Assembly: GCA_022560025.1 (NCBI GenBank) | Contig: JAFISE010000118.1 | Coordinates: forward strand, 35,587 to 99,586 | DNA from: Stagonosporopsis chrysanthemi | Taxonomy: Eukaryota > Ascomycota > Dothideomycetes > Pleosporales > Didymellaceae | Direction of reading: 5' to 3' | DNA length: 64,000 bases | Part shown: piece by piece, positions 9,253 through 19,605 of the stretch | Layout: each line of letters opens with the position of its first letter | Position numbering within the stretch: position 1 is the first letter of the stretch | Position numbers and translations under genes: made by a program | The notes under the pieces: generated by a model | What the model was told of the DNA's origin: nothing | Seen by the model: the letters and a program-made list of their open reading frames with translations, nothing else | The model's database searches: none

Positions 9253-10340
9253 ATGCACACCACCTTCCACTGCAGCGACTGCGGCCCAAGGACCAGCATG
9301 GTCACGAATGACACTTTCCCGGACTGTCGCGACGTACCCGAAGCAGAAGGGGACCTGAACTCGCCCCTCACCGATTGGAGGTACACCGCCGAGCGCTGCC
9401 TGAAGGATCACCAGGCATTGGGGGACTGCAAGCAGAGGCAGCTGAAGAGGACTGTTGCGCGGCTTGCCAGACTCCAGTACTGGCTTGCCAGCATCTTCAG
9501 CAGGCTGACGTTTATGGGCGTCGTCAATAGCTACGCTGACCACCCCGATGGCCTCGAGGGCTGGACGTCACATCCCACACGGGTCTTGAACATCAAGCCC
9601 TCGGATGCGACAGCTGCTCAAGAGACGCCGATCGCAAGAGACCTTCCAATGGAGGTCCAAAAGCAAGCCGTGTCGGTCGAGAACTGTGTCGGCGCCATCT
9701 GCTGGCTGACTCCTGCCCCGGCGTGGCTGACCAAAGGTATGTGAGACTATCCTATATTTATGGACTGTCGCCAACGAACTCCAGGCGAAGGTCTGAAGCT
9801 ACGAGAACTGAATGTTGCCCCGAAGCCAGTAAAGCAGGCTGTCATTTACAACACCGAGTGCAAGCAGATGCACGTTCCGGCTGCCATACACACTGTTCTA
9901 GTCATCTCGGAAGGGCCAGACTCAATGCGGGGATGGGACATCGTCGAGCCCTGGTGGGAGGAGATCGGCGACGCAGGCTGGGTGTTGGACCCTACATTTC
10001 TACAGTACGGGTTCGACACAGCCAGGGCGAAGAAAGACTCTACCCGCTGATGTATCGGGTCTTCATGAAGGCGATGAATAACATCTTGCATACCGAGGTC
10101 GAGCGCTTGGGTGGCCGCAGGAAGCTGCTCCGCAGTAGACACCAGGATTTTTGCCGGGACCAGCGGCAGATCGAGCTTGCTGTCGCATCCGCTGTCAAGG
10201 ATGCACGTGACAGAGTAGACAAGCAGCTGTGGCAGTCCGAGGTCGATCCCGTTGCTGGTTTACAACAGCTCGTGGATGAAGGATGGGACATAGGACATGG
10301 CGCCATGATGGACGATCTCCGCGAGGTGAGGAGCGGATGA
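9253..10340 (+). pseudogene. MYND-like family member with frameshift
   Basis: Exon 1 is 9253-9736. A 48-base intron (9737-9784, GTATGT..CTCCAG) joins it in frame to exon 2, which reads GWVLDPTFLQYGFDTAR and then stops at 10050. In another frame, the following sequence (GEERLYPLMYRVFMKAMNNI and onward to 10340) continues with a helical, charged tail like that of the relatives. One small indel near 10020-10045 explains this. The N-terminal finger is degenerate: C7, C10, C25, C49, H53 and C59 remain, but a CxxC cysteine and the YC cysteine have become P and T. A truncated protein of about 250 residues could still be made. The family and genomic context point to decay by single lesions. Confidence 0.6.
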
Positions 10341-11940
10341 GAATGTCAGTGGTTTGGATATACCCTGACCTCTTTTGTCATCGCTCTGATTGCGAAGCCC
10401 AGCTTGACTATCAGTATCATGTTTGCGCACGTCTGCAAATACCATTCAGAATAGCTACGGCTCGAGGATGGGGGGGCAAGGCACCCCGTTGAGCAGGTTC
10501 CCTTGTGGGCTTGCTTGAAGGGGTACGACTTTCGGCTCGACCACAGATTATAACAGTGTCGGTCAGAGCTGATTGCTCGCATCGCGCCTCAGTCGTGCCA
10601 GCTGGAACATTGACGCAAGCTGATCCTATGGTGGCCGCACTGGATCGTGCCCGCAACACGGCAAGACCGCTGTAGTTGTAGCTAGTCTTGTCGTGCTCGT
10701 ACAGAGATGGCAATAATGCTAGAGCACAGCATGCATGAGGAGGCCATAGATGGCCTTGATGGTGCGGCCACTGTCGCTCTACATTGAAATGTGCAGAGGA
10801 CTTGACCACGACGATTTCGCCCTTTACAGGTATGCTGCTGTGCGATTCCAGCTTGGTCGTAAACCTGATCTCATATGCTTTTAGAGCCAATTCCCGAGCT
10901 CGAACGATATCTGCGCATCCTTTACATTTGGTACTTTCCCACTTGATGTTGGTGACGGTCAAAGTGGCGGCGCCATGTCGTTTTCGGTCACCCTCTCTAC
11001 CGCCAAACCACCAACAACCACAATGCCGCAACAACGATCAAGGTGGCCGGCGAATGTACGATCTCGATCATGACAAATGTGATGTTGTCGGGGTTTGCAG
11101 AGGTGTCTCAGGGCAAGGCAAGCCTCCTTTTGCGCAAACAGCTGCGACCGCGCAAGCTCGAACAGGGTCCGCAAGCTGCATCGACCGCCAGAGACAGCGC
11201 TCCCAGCCCCGCGCTTCTGGCAGCTCACATCGCGGCCAACACGCGCATGCAAGCTGGACACCCTCGCAGGACGTTCTACGGCTGTGCGAGAGCCAGTAAC
11301 GCTGTTGCAAGGGCATCAGAGGTCTCCGGCGAGCAACAGCGATGAATGTGTTTGCGCCGTGCTTGTCGCGACAGTAAGCTGCAGCAAACAGGCTCACGCC
11401 GCCGACCTCCTGGCACCCACATCGAACGGAAAGCAAAGAGCTCGATGATCGGCTCTGCGCGGCGCGCCAGACGACAGAACCCCTGCGATGTAGCAGATTG
11501 CCTCACCAGGTTGCTTCAGCTCCACGCCCAGCATTCGCGAAGAGTCTGACGATGGCAAACACAACAAGCCCAAGAACGAGATGCTCGTAACGACGAAGAG
11601 CAGAGACAGCAAGGTAGAGCAGTGTTGACAAAGCTGTTCGGGTTGACAGGGGCGAACAACAGAGCCCGGGATAACATGGGCGAGCACGACTGTGTATCCG
11701 CCCCACAGGTAAATGCAGGCGCATGAGCGAACACCATACACGCTACATGCAACAACACAGAGTCGAAGGTATTGGAAAACAGAAGGCGAGTGGGGAGGGC
11801 GTCGAACATAATCGTAAGAAGCTCAACCATGTGGTAAAGAAGTGCGATGGACACACGTGCAACGCCGGACTGGGGTGTGCTGAAGGGCAGTACGCTGTGA
11901 GAGACGAATACTGGAGGGGTAATGGTCGGAAGTAGGTGCT
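10341..11940. other. Region with unassigned frames
   Basis: A 205-codon minus-strand frame (10417-11034) includes a stretch with balanced composition (KWESTKCKGCADIVRAREL) that could be the relic of a gene, but no family is recognised. Overlapping frames at 10784-11549 on both strands are of similar weight and look like random openness in GC-rich DNA. I do not call a gene. Confidence 0.35.
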
Positions 11941-12560
11941 CGACGTCGATCGAGGAAAGCTGGAGGAAAGAGAAGGCAAGACTCAACGATGGGAGACTTT
12001 GACGATGACAGGCGGAAGAGCAGGCGGCTGAATGATGAGAGGAGAGAGGTGATGAAGAAGGAAAAAATTTACGTGACGAAAGAGGCGGAAAAAGGCATGC
12101 CAGAAGAAGATAGGGACGACGTGACGAGAGAGATACACAACGTGACGAGAGAGATACACAACGTGACGAGAGAGATACACAACGTGACGAGAGAGATACA
12201 CAACGTGACGAGAGAGATACACAACATGACGAGAGGGAGATATGACGTGACGAGAAAGGGATACGACGTGACGAGAAAGAGATATGACGTGACGAGAAAG
12301 AGAGGGATGATATGGCGGAAAAGAGGAGCACGATGTGACGAGAGAGAGGAGAGGGACGATATGCTAAAGAAGCAGGGGAGCAATGTGACGACTGGAAGGA
12401 CACGGAAAGAGATGGATGGAGCAGAAAGATGATGTGAGAGGACCCGGAAAGAGATGAAGGGGTTAGGAGAACGACGTAATGATTGAGAGGACGCAGAAAG
12501 AGATGGATGGAGTAGGAGAATGACGTGATGGCTGCGGGGATGCAAAAAGAGATGGAGAAT
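11941..12560. repeat. Strand-asymmetric purine-rich low-complexity block
   Basis: The plus strand is dominated by GA-rich words (gagaga, gatgga, aaagag), so the minus strand is a long pyrimidine tract. This keeps a minus-strand frame (11516-12874) open and makes it read as a Ser/Leu/Phe-rich low-complexity protein, which I regard as spurious. It contains the 21-base minisatellite. Confidence 0.7.
12121..12309 (+). repeat. 21-base minisatellite, nine copies
   Basis: Nine consecutive 21-base units start at 12121. Units 1-5 are GTGACGAGAGAGATACACAA plus C, with no differences visible. Units 6-9 drift (GATATGAC, GGATACGAC and GATATGAC endings, and a variant last unit). Solitary GTGACGA-like words continue downstream to about 12400. 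Because the unit is a multiple of three, every frame through it is repetitive, so its openness is not evidence for coding. Confidence 0.9.
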
Positions 12561-14422
12561 AAAAGGAAGAAGTGCATCAGCCCCGAAGTTGTGACGGGCG
12601 GGCGACTTGGACTCGGGAGCCGCTCGTATGATGCGATTCGCCCGGAGGTATTGCAACTCGGCTCATGGCGAGGTTGAGAGAATACCATCTCAGGCTTCAG
12701 ATCGACGCCGGGGCACCCGTGGGACATGTGTACATCGCTTGACTCCTCTTTGGACGGTCCTGAGAGGAGAGAAGGCCTCTCTGGCTGTGCTTCCTTCGGC
12801 TTCGGTACACGGCGGTTGTAGCACACACCACTTAGGGATCCCCTTAAGCTCTCAACGAGATGCATGCCTCTCACAGCGTTTCCCCAGCTTTACCAGCGAC
12901 CAAATTGTTGACATGTTGCCGTTGCAGGCACACACGCATCGTAGGTGGGACGTGCATCGATGGACCGTGCGAGGTGTTTATGGTTGCTGAGAAGGGTGGT
13001 GCGGCTGCCGGCATCCGCTACAGCAATGCCACATGTCGGTGGCACCTCCTTGCAATACGGTTGTCGCCGCGAGAGACTCTCAAAACTTGGCCTGAAGTGC
13101 GTCAGTAACACCCCGGTCGCTGCATTGCCAAAGCTGGGTTATGGTTTACATTCGGTGATATTCTTCGTCACCATGCACAAAGTGAATCCCAACGCCGATA
13201 AGGACAACCATTCCTCAAATACGCCAGCCATTCAGGAGGTTTCCCTTGGCGGTGAGGCCGCTGGCCCAGCGGCAAATGTGAATGCCTTCACGGCTTGGTG
13301 GGGGTGGCCAACCGCTGTTGATGTAGCCCCGCCTTCGGGTCACACACATGTGGCGGTCAGGACTTGCCAACGATGAAAGCGGTGCCCGAGTATTGGGTCA
13401 GCCTCTGCTGCCAGCTCGAGAGTGACTTGTCGGGGGGGCAAGTCCGCTGCTTCGGTGCGTTGGGTGGTGTCGTGGATATTGAAGCTTCGCAACAAGTGAG
13501 GCGCGCAGACGGGGGCGGCCGACAGGCACAGAAGCCTCATATAAGCTTCTTGCCCCAGTCAGCTTCAATGGCAGCATACAGACTGAGTCTGCGCAAATCT
13601 ACGCGCTGTTGTTGGTGGTTCGAGAGTATGGGTGAGGGACTCGCACTCGTCGCACCCCCGGGCTCTTCAAGGCGGTAGGCACAAGCCTACGATCAAGAAG
13701 CATGAGACTGTTGTCTTTGGCAGCAAGAGCATCATGACGTTACGGGCTTGGTCTGGTGCCGTGTGGTATTGTGTGGTGTGGTGTGGTGGGGTGGGGTGCG
13801 GGGAGGCTGTGGGTGAGGAAGGAAGGAGGAGGAGCAGGAAGTCGCGGAGGAGCTAGCGCCGAAACTCTTCAACGCAGGCGGCTCTCAGCACCACACCCCC
13901 TACACGACGTCCAGCTTGCACCAGGCGGGTGCTTGACAGACTTCTCAAGAACAGACGGACCTCATCAGGCCGGTGGCTTTTTGACCCAACGCGCATCGAT
14001 ATCCACGAATCGAGCATGAAGCGAGGCAATGGCGGGATGGGGTCATTCCACGAGCAGCAGGCGCAGTGACCGCAGGACGAGAGAACGAAAGGGCTCTCCT
14101 ACAAGCAGTTCGCCATGCAAACCCAATCTCGTGCGACACACTGAGTCACGATGAGGCTGAACTGAGATGGACATTATGCGGTGTCGCATTGGCCGGGGCT
14201 GACGAGCGCGTGCGTGCAGAACGCGAAAACACGTGCAAATCGACAGCAAGGGATTTTGGTGAAGGCGTATTCGAAACAAAGCAGACTCGTTGCGCTAGGT
14301 GTGCAGCTATACGACACCAATCCCCTCAGCTTCTGAACATCCTGCGCTCCTGGCTTGTTCACCATGCGGCTAACCTCGAGCACGATGCCAGACTGCACCA
14401 TTTTATCAATGACAACCATCAT
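12561..14422. other. Intergenic, no gene recognised
   Basis: Many short frames overlap on both strands without family resemblance. A G/T-rich simple-sequence stretch (repeated GTGTGGTGTGG, then GGGGTGGGGTGCGGGG) lies at about 13,755-13,805. The end abuts the 3' end of the minus-strand GFA gene. Confidence 0.45.
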
Positions 14423-15580
14423 TCACTCATTGCCCTTCTCTTCGAGTCGTTTCCAGTTCTTTGGATAGCCTCTTGCGGCCCTCCACTCCTCGGAATCATT
14501 CTCTACTGCGTCGAAATGATGAGCCCGCCATCCACCAACCACATCCTGCTTCAGTTCGACCTCGCCGAAGGCCCATGATAAAAACCCTTCTGCTCGAGCG
14601 CCCTCTGGAGTATCCAGCAGACCCACCGAAAGGTCCATGACCCCAGGTCGCCAGTCACCACTGAAAAAGACGGTTGCCGAGCAGGTACTGCAAAAGAAAC
14701 GCACAACACCCGCCTTCGTTGCGGAAACATAATAGGCCAAGCTGCCGGCGATCGGGTCCATCCTGTCTATGGCCTCCCTGAGCTGTTGTTGAGACGTGGG
14801 AAAGGCTGCAGCCGTCTGTGCGGCAGAGAGGTGCTCCAGAGGGACAGAAGTCCAATACCACAAATCCATGCCACCTTGAAGTCGACATGAATCACAGCCA
14901 CAGAAAGCAGCCGAGAGCTTGTGTGTGTCTAGGTCGATATTCCAAGGCAGCTGGTCTCTGGCAACGCCGTCATAATTGCCACGCTTCAGAACCAGGTCTA
15001 CGCCCCTGCACTTGCAGCGGACGGCGACTGACTCGCCTGTCTTCTTCTCGAAACCAGCAAGCGTCTCTACAGGAGGCCAGCCGTCTGGCACAACCTCTTC
15101 GCCCGCACCACCCTCGGCACTTGGATTCAAGCGTCCACGTTCCGATCCATCTCCATTCGCGTGCCGCAACCACACACTGGCTCCTCCATCGACCGTATCA
15201 TGCACGAAGTTCTGCTTGGGAAACCGAAACGGCATCACCTCATCGTTGACCAAGGTGCCCGTGAAGACACTGAGTGGCCTACCGGGTTCTGTCAACAAAT
15301 CCCAGAACAAGGGCGTCGAGCATGTCGGGCAGAAGAGCAGGTTCGAACCGGGTGTGAAGGAGTATGCCTTCAGCTTCGACACATCGACATTGTCGCGTGG
15401 TTCGGGCCAGCGCACATGAGAGGTATACAAGCAGCCTGAGACGTGTCTGCAGGACCAGCAATGGCAGATTGGCGCTGCTTCAAGAGGGAGCTTTGGTTTC
15501 TGGACTTTGGTCGTGAAGACGTGCGCTTTGCATAAACAATGTGAAGTGAGCGTGACGGTGGAGTCATTGATTGAAGCCAT
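14423..15580 (-). CDS. Tandem GFA (CENP-V-type) domain protein
   Basis: This single exon encodes 385 residues. Two zinc-binding GFA domains are visible. The first (about residues 10-140) has CLCKAH, then CHCWSCRHVSG and CPTCSTPLFWD. The second (about 185-330) has CKCRGV, then CGCDSCRLQGG and CSTCSATVFFSG. The GFA family is named after bacterial glutathione-dependent formaldehyde-activating enzyme. Most fungal members are of unknown substrate and are annotated as carbon-sulfur lyase-like. The pairs of CxC and CxxC motifs supply the zinc ligands in each domain, so both halves look competent. The protein is probably cytosolic, since no targeting signal is seen. Fungal two-domain GFA proteins of this length are common. 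The specific function cannot be inferred. Confidence 0.85.
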   Translation of the reverse strand: MASINDSTVTLTSHCLCKAHVFTTKVQKPKLPLEAAPICHCWSCRHVSGCLYTSHVRWPEPRDNVDVSKLKAYSFTPGSNLLFCPTCSTPLFWDLLTEPGRPLSVFTGTLVNDEVMPFRFPKQNFVHDTVDGGASVWLRHANGDGSERGRLNPSAEGGAGEEVVPDGWPPVETLAGFEKKTGESVAVRCKCRGVDLVLKRGNYDGVARDQLPWNIDLDTHKLSAAFCGCDSCRLQGGMDLWYWTSVPLEHLSAAQTAAAFPTSQQQLREAIDRMDPIAGSLAYYVSATKAGVVRFFCSTCSATVFFSGDWRPGVMDLSVGLLDTPEGARAEGFLSWAFGEVELKQDVVGGWRAHHFDAVENDSEEWRAARGYPKNWKRLEEKGNE

Positions 15581-16628
15581 ATCTGGTATACCTAATTGAA
15601 TTCAAGTTGATTGAACACCCCTGAAGCGGGCCAACTCCCGCCTTTAAGAACTACACGCGCCCTACGTGTCTTGCGCCAGTGTGAATTGATTGGCTGAGAT
15701 CGGGTGAGGTTTGTCAGCTATCGCGGGGTTCGTGTTAAGGGAGCCACCAAGGCACGAACGCGACGCGACGTCACTGGATCAACCGGCTCTCGCCTACTCT
15801 GGTCGAACAAAACTCCCAACGTCATTAGCTCTACCAAAACTCTCCCAACCCTTTGCTGACCATGCGTGAAGATGGCGGTCACCGAGGTCTCGAGTTATGC
15901 AGTTATTCAGCCCCGTAAGTGCGCTGTGTACAACCGGTTCTTCCTTCACAAAGCCATGCCCCTATAATCTATATTCTGAGTAACGGGCTGATCCTTGATC
16001 TGTTCGTATTCGAAGAAGTAACGATTGAATTCATTTCACGCACGACGATCAAGCCATGCAGCGGTCGTCTCCGGTGCTTAGTTGATAGACACTGGCCACT
16101 CGAAGAAGTCCGCAGTGAATGCTTGAGCACTCGAAGAATCAATTTCCCAAAATCTGAGCACCGCGATCTCGAAGCAAGGTTATGCCGCTTAGTGGCATGG
16201 AGCGGGTGCGAGCAGCCGCTTCTGTACTGTGGTCAGTAGAGTAGAGAGGCTTACACACGACCTTCGCATTGCCTCCACCAGTAGTAAATCTTTCTCGAGA
16301 TACGTTCTAGCGTACGCGGTGTTGCTTTAGGAGCTGATAGGCTAGCGTGCTTAAACAGTAGAGACAGCGATGTTGGAAATGTTACTCAGGGCTCTTGTAC
16401 TCGTATTGAGTGCTCGGAAATTATGGAGGTAATTAACATGGACAAGATTTACAAGCACAGGTTCGTCATCTCGTTATTGGGGATAATGCAGACCTCGACT
16501 CAGATGATACGAAGCCCCACAATATTCTGAATGATTGTGGAAAATGAGAAAAATCTTTAGTCTCTGTGAGAACTTGCACAATGATGGTTTGCAGGTGGTC
16601 ATTAACTTACATTACTATTACACTTTAT
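15581..16628. other. Intergenic, no gene recognised
   Basis: This contains the promoter of the minus-strand GFA gene and, at the right, the 3' flank of the minus-strand phosphoesterase-like gene. The longest frame (15919-16239) shows no family resemblance. Confidence 0.5.
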
Positions 16629-17546
16629 TCAAACCTTTACCACTCTCATAACATCAAACAGCCCAACCTTCTGCTTTTCCGACATGCCGTCCTTCAACAA
16701 GCCGGTTACATGGTCACCCTCCCGTCCTCTCTGGTTGCTCACCACCGTGACAGCATTCTTCTTGAACTCACACGTCCTCCCTGTGGTACCGCAAATCCAC
16801 GTCTTCACGCCCGCCCATCCAGTCGCGTTCAGCAGATCCGTCCCATAGGCCGAACTCCACGGGGCGTCAATCTGCCAGGGATCCAGCGCATCTCTCAGAT
16901 CCGGTGCAAACGCCGTCACAACAACAACAACCTGCTTGGCCTCTGGCCCAGTCGCAAAACCCGACGCCGGCTTCCCATCCGGCCCAACCCCCGGCTTCGC
17001 CATCTTCGCAACCTCCTGCTTCAGCCACCGCAGATCCCGCCTGTGCTCGCCATTGTGCTTCTTAACGTCCCACTCGCGCTGTATCCCACTCTTCTCATCA
17101 AACTCGGGCATCTTCTTTCGCACCGCCGCGACATCCGCATCGGGAATGCGGCTCCACAGCGTGGCCCCCAGTAGCACCACATTCGTGCCCGGGACCTCGC
17201 TTCTCGTCTCGTAGAGCACCTCCAACCTCCCCCTCGTCGCGGGCTCCTTCTCCATCCTGTGCGCGAGCTGCAGCCCCTCTATCCACCCGAGGCCGTGGAA
17301 CTCCAGGCTTCCGAGGACGAGGAACACTTTGTCGTGCAGATTGCAACGCCGGATCAGGAACGAGAGGTACGCGTCGTAGTCTGTCAAGCGTCCGATGTTG
17401 CCGGCGAGTATTAGGAAGGGCGCGCTGACGGGGATGTGGAAGGTGAGGTATTGCGATTCGTGGTCTAGATGGAGGTCGGAGAGCACCTGGAAGGAGGTTT
17501 TGGGCGACGAGAACAGGCCGGAGATGCGTCGCATGTTGGGGAGCAT
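16629..17546 (-). CDS. Calcineurin-type phosphoesterase fold, probable pseudoenzyme
   Basis: This single exon encodes 305 residues. The layout is that of fungal Ser/Thr-phosphatase-like metallophosphoesterases: FQVLSDLHLDH near the N terminus, FLILAGNIG, VFLVLGSLEFHG, VVVVTAFAP, PWSSAYGTDLL, and WICGTTGRT followed by VTVVSNQRG. The expected metal-binding motifs are DxH, GDxG, GNHE, THHAP and GHTH. Only the first (D24, H26) is intact. GD has become GN (N50), GNHE has become GSLE (S80, L81), HHAP has become AFAP, and GHTH has become GTTG. With both bridging and terminal ligands replaced, a two-metal phosphoesterase reaction is not expected. The frame is nevertheless fully open with well-kept structural segments, which suggests a retained non-catalytic role or recent loss. 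No signal peptide is seen. Confidence 0.8.
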   Translation of the reverse strand: MLPNMRRISGLFSSPKTSFQVLSDLHLDHESQYLTFHIPVSAPFLILAGNIGRLTDYDAYLSFLIRRCNLHDKVFLVLGSLEFHGLGWIEGLQLAHRMEKEPATRGRLEVLYETRSEVPGTNVVLLGATLWSRIPDADVAAVRKKMPEFDEKSGIQREWDVKKHNGEHRRDLRWLKQEVAKMAKPGVGPDGKPASGFATGPEAKQVVVVVTAFAPDLRDALDPWQIDAPWSSAYGTDLLNATGWAGVKTWICGTTGRTCEFKKNAVTVVSNQRGREGDHVTGLLKDGMSEKQKVGLFDVMRVVKV

Positions 17547-18260
17547 GGTTGCGGGAGGAATCTACACTGCGGACGCGATGTTCGGCTCGTCTGGTGAGGC
17601 TTGGGAGGCGGTCTGAATCCAGTCGGGCTTGTGTTTTGACAACGGAAACTTGGTGTATGCAGTTGACTCAAAAGTGGACGTGTGATTGTTTACTACGAAC
17701 ACGAGTTGAATGAACGAGACCGGTAGCTATAAGCTGAGCTGTGCTGCAGTCTCGCCTCGCAAGGCTGGCTGGGTTCAGCCGCACCCATGACCGCAATACT
17801 CGGGTCTTCGCGCAGTGCCTTTACACAAGGCTACACGATATACACACATTACTGCGCCCGACACCTCAACGAACATGCTGATTGGGCTGTGATATATTTG
17901 GGCCGCAGTTGATGTTATCGTGGTGGTGGCTGTGGAGAGGCTCTTGTCATTGGGATGAATATAGCTCACACTAGCCGAAAGGGGGAAAGCGCACAATCCC
18001 GCCTGTCCACAGCTTCAACGTCGCATCTGTCTCCATCATCGCTGTAACTCAGCACCAATTCTCGGGGCACCAGAGATTTGGTACGAAGTGCCTCTGTCCC
18101 GCCATAATGTGTCCGCAGCCAGGTGCCGCGTCTTCAACTCCTCCAAACGTCGTGATAAGGAGCCAGGCTCTAGAGATGGTATATTGCAGTATCTAATATC
18201 TAACACTAACGCTTAATCTTAAGTGGGTATCATAGCGCAACGCCTCTTCCGCGCTCAACT
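17547..18260. other. Intergenic
   Basis: The left part is the promoter of the minus-strand phosphoesterase-like gene and the right end is the 3' flank of the minus-strand rhodopsin-domain gene. No gene is seen. Confidence 0.5.
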
Positions 18261-19605
18261 TCAGACCTCATCTCCAGGAACCGGTGTCCTCGGCAGCGGC
18301 TTCCCCCCACTAACCTCCAGCTTAAAGTCTTTGTGCACGCTGACCTGCAATCCGTCAACGCTCCGTTTCTTGACGATGTTCTTTTGATCATCGTCGCGGT
18401 CAAGGCTGAGGCTGCTGTCACCATCAAGATCGCCGTAGATCCTAGTTTCCACCCCAGCGCCGCCCGTCTTGTGGCCAGTCTTGAGGTAATTCTGCAATGT
18501 CGCACTTTCCGGTCGTTCGTCGAGCTCCAGATACTGCTTGGACACGCCATTCGCCGCGGAATGGGAGGTGCCGCGCGCGTGCGACTTCTTACCCGCGCCG
18601 AAAGACCGACTAGCGCTCCCGGTCCATGACGAGAAGTGCGATATCATACGTTCGAGCAGCGGTCGACAGGCGGGCAAGTTGGCAACAAGCATGCCGATGT
18701 TCATCTCTGCAGAGGCCCAGGCGAGGATCGCTCCGAGATTCTGGAGAAAGCGGGTCTCGTCGTTCATGCCGATCAGGAACTTGAGGCGGACGATGGGCGC
18801 GATCGACGCGCTGTGTTTGTCAGCACGAGCACAAGCATGACTCCGCATGATCTGACTCACAAGATTCCCAGTCCAAGCATGCCAACCACGGAGCATTTGA
18901 CACGCCAGTCCAGCTGCACGTTCCACAGCAGGAAGACGGGCAGAATGGCAAAGATCCAATCGCTAAGAATGGAGACGATGGCGACTGCGTACGAGAGGGT
19001 TGTCTGAATACTGCGGTCCTGGCAGACGCCGGGTAGAGTGGTGTACCAGTTTTTCCTGCTCGCCATCAGCCGTGCACTTCCTCAAAGCCGCTCTGGCTAC
19101 CATGACCAACGTTACTTACTGCACAGGCGAGCATTGAAAGAACAGATACATGCCGGTTCCGCCCATGACCATCAGGCAAGATGCCATGCACGCATAGATC
19201 ATATACTCGATCCATTTCTGGCCGTTGGCAATCCGGATCAGCGCAAACCCGATGGAGCACTTGATCGTAATGAGGGTGAAGCACCACGGCTCCTGGAAAA
19301 TGTAGAACCACATCAACGAATTGGAGTACTGGTGCTCGGTCAACGAGGCATCGTACGCGCCGATGCCACTCCATGCCATGGCGATGGTGGCTATCGTGCT
19401 GGTGGTCCAGAAGGGCTGCGACAAGCATCAGCATCAAGCCCAATGGCGGCCGGAGCAGTCTTACCAAGTTGGCCAGCATCGCCCAGTCATCCGGTCCCCA
19501 CGCGTTCCTCTTGGAGCGGATCCAGAAGCGCAAAACGGTGAAGACTATGTCGAAAGGCAGCGGGACCAAGGCCGCCAGAGCCATGGGGTACGAAGTGGGT
19601 GCCAT
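18261..19605 (-). CDS. Rhodopsin-domain integral membrane protein (SAT4/PTH11-like)
   Basis: Four exons, 19465-19605, 19120-19415, 18861-19055 and 18261-18810, joined by introns of 49, 63 and 49 bases with GTAAG/GTGAG donors, give 393 residues. The start at 19605 (MAPTSYPMAL) is chosen over an in-frame ATG at 19722 that adds an implausible Cys-rich leader. The membrane segments follow the fungal rhodopsin-domain plan. Landmarks are KRNAWGPDDWAML after helix 1, FFQCSPV followed by WYTTLPGVCQD, SDWIFAILPVFLLW, and CSVVGMLGLGIFASIAPIVR. A polar cytosolic tail of about 150 residues ends the protein. Relatives include Pth11-like receptors and many uncharacterised membrane proteins. There is no CFEM domain. 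The ligand and role are unknown; plasma membrane location is inferred. Confidence 0.85.

Noticed and set aside
11989..12432. Plus-strand frame with a repeated VTREIHN heptad
   Set aside because: This is the other reading of the same minisatellite; there is no start context or flanking coding sequence.
11516..12874. 452-codon minus-strand frame, Ser/Leu/Phe rich
   Set aside because: It is held open by a pyrimidine-rich strand and a 21-base repeat, shows no domain, and both strands are open through the repeat.
16629..17546. Calling the phosphoesterase-like gene an active phosphatase
   Set aside because: Four of five metal-binding motifs are substituted.
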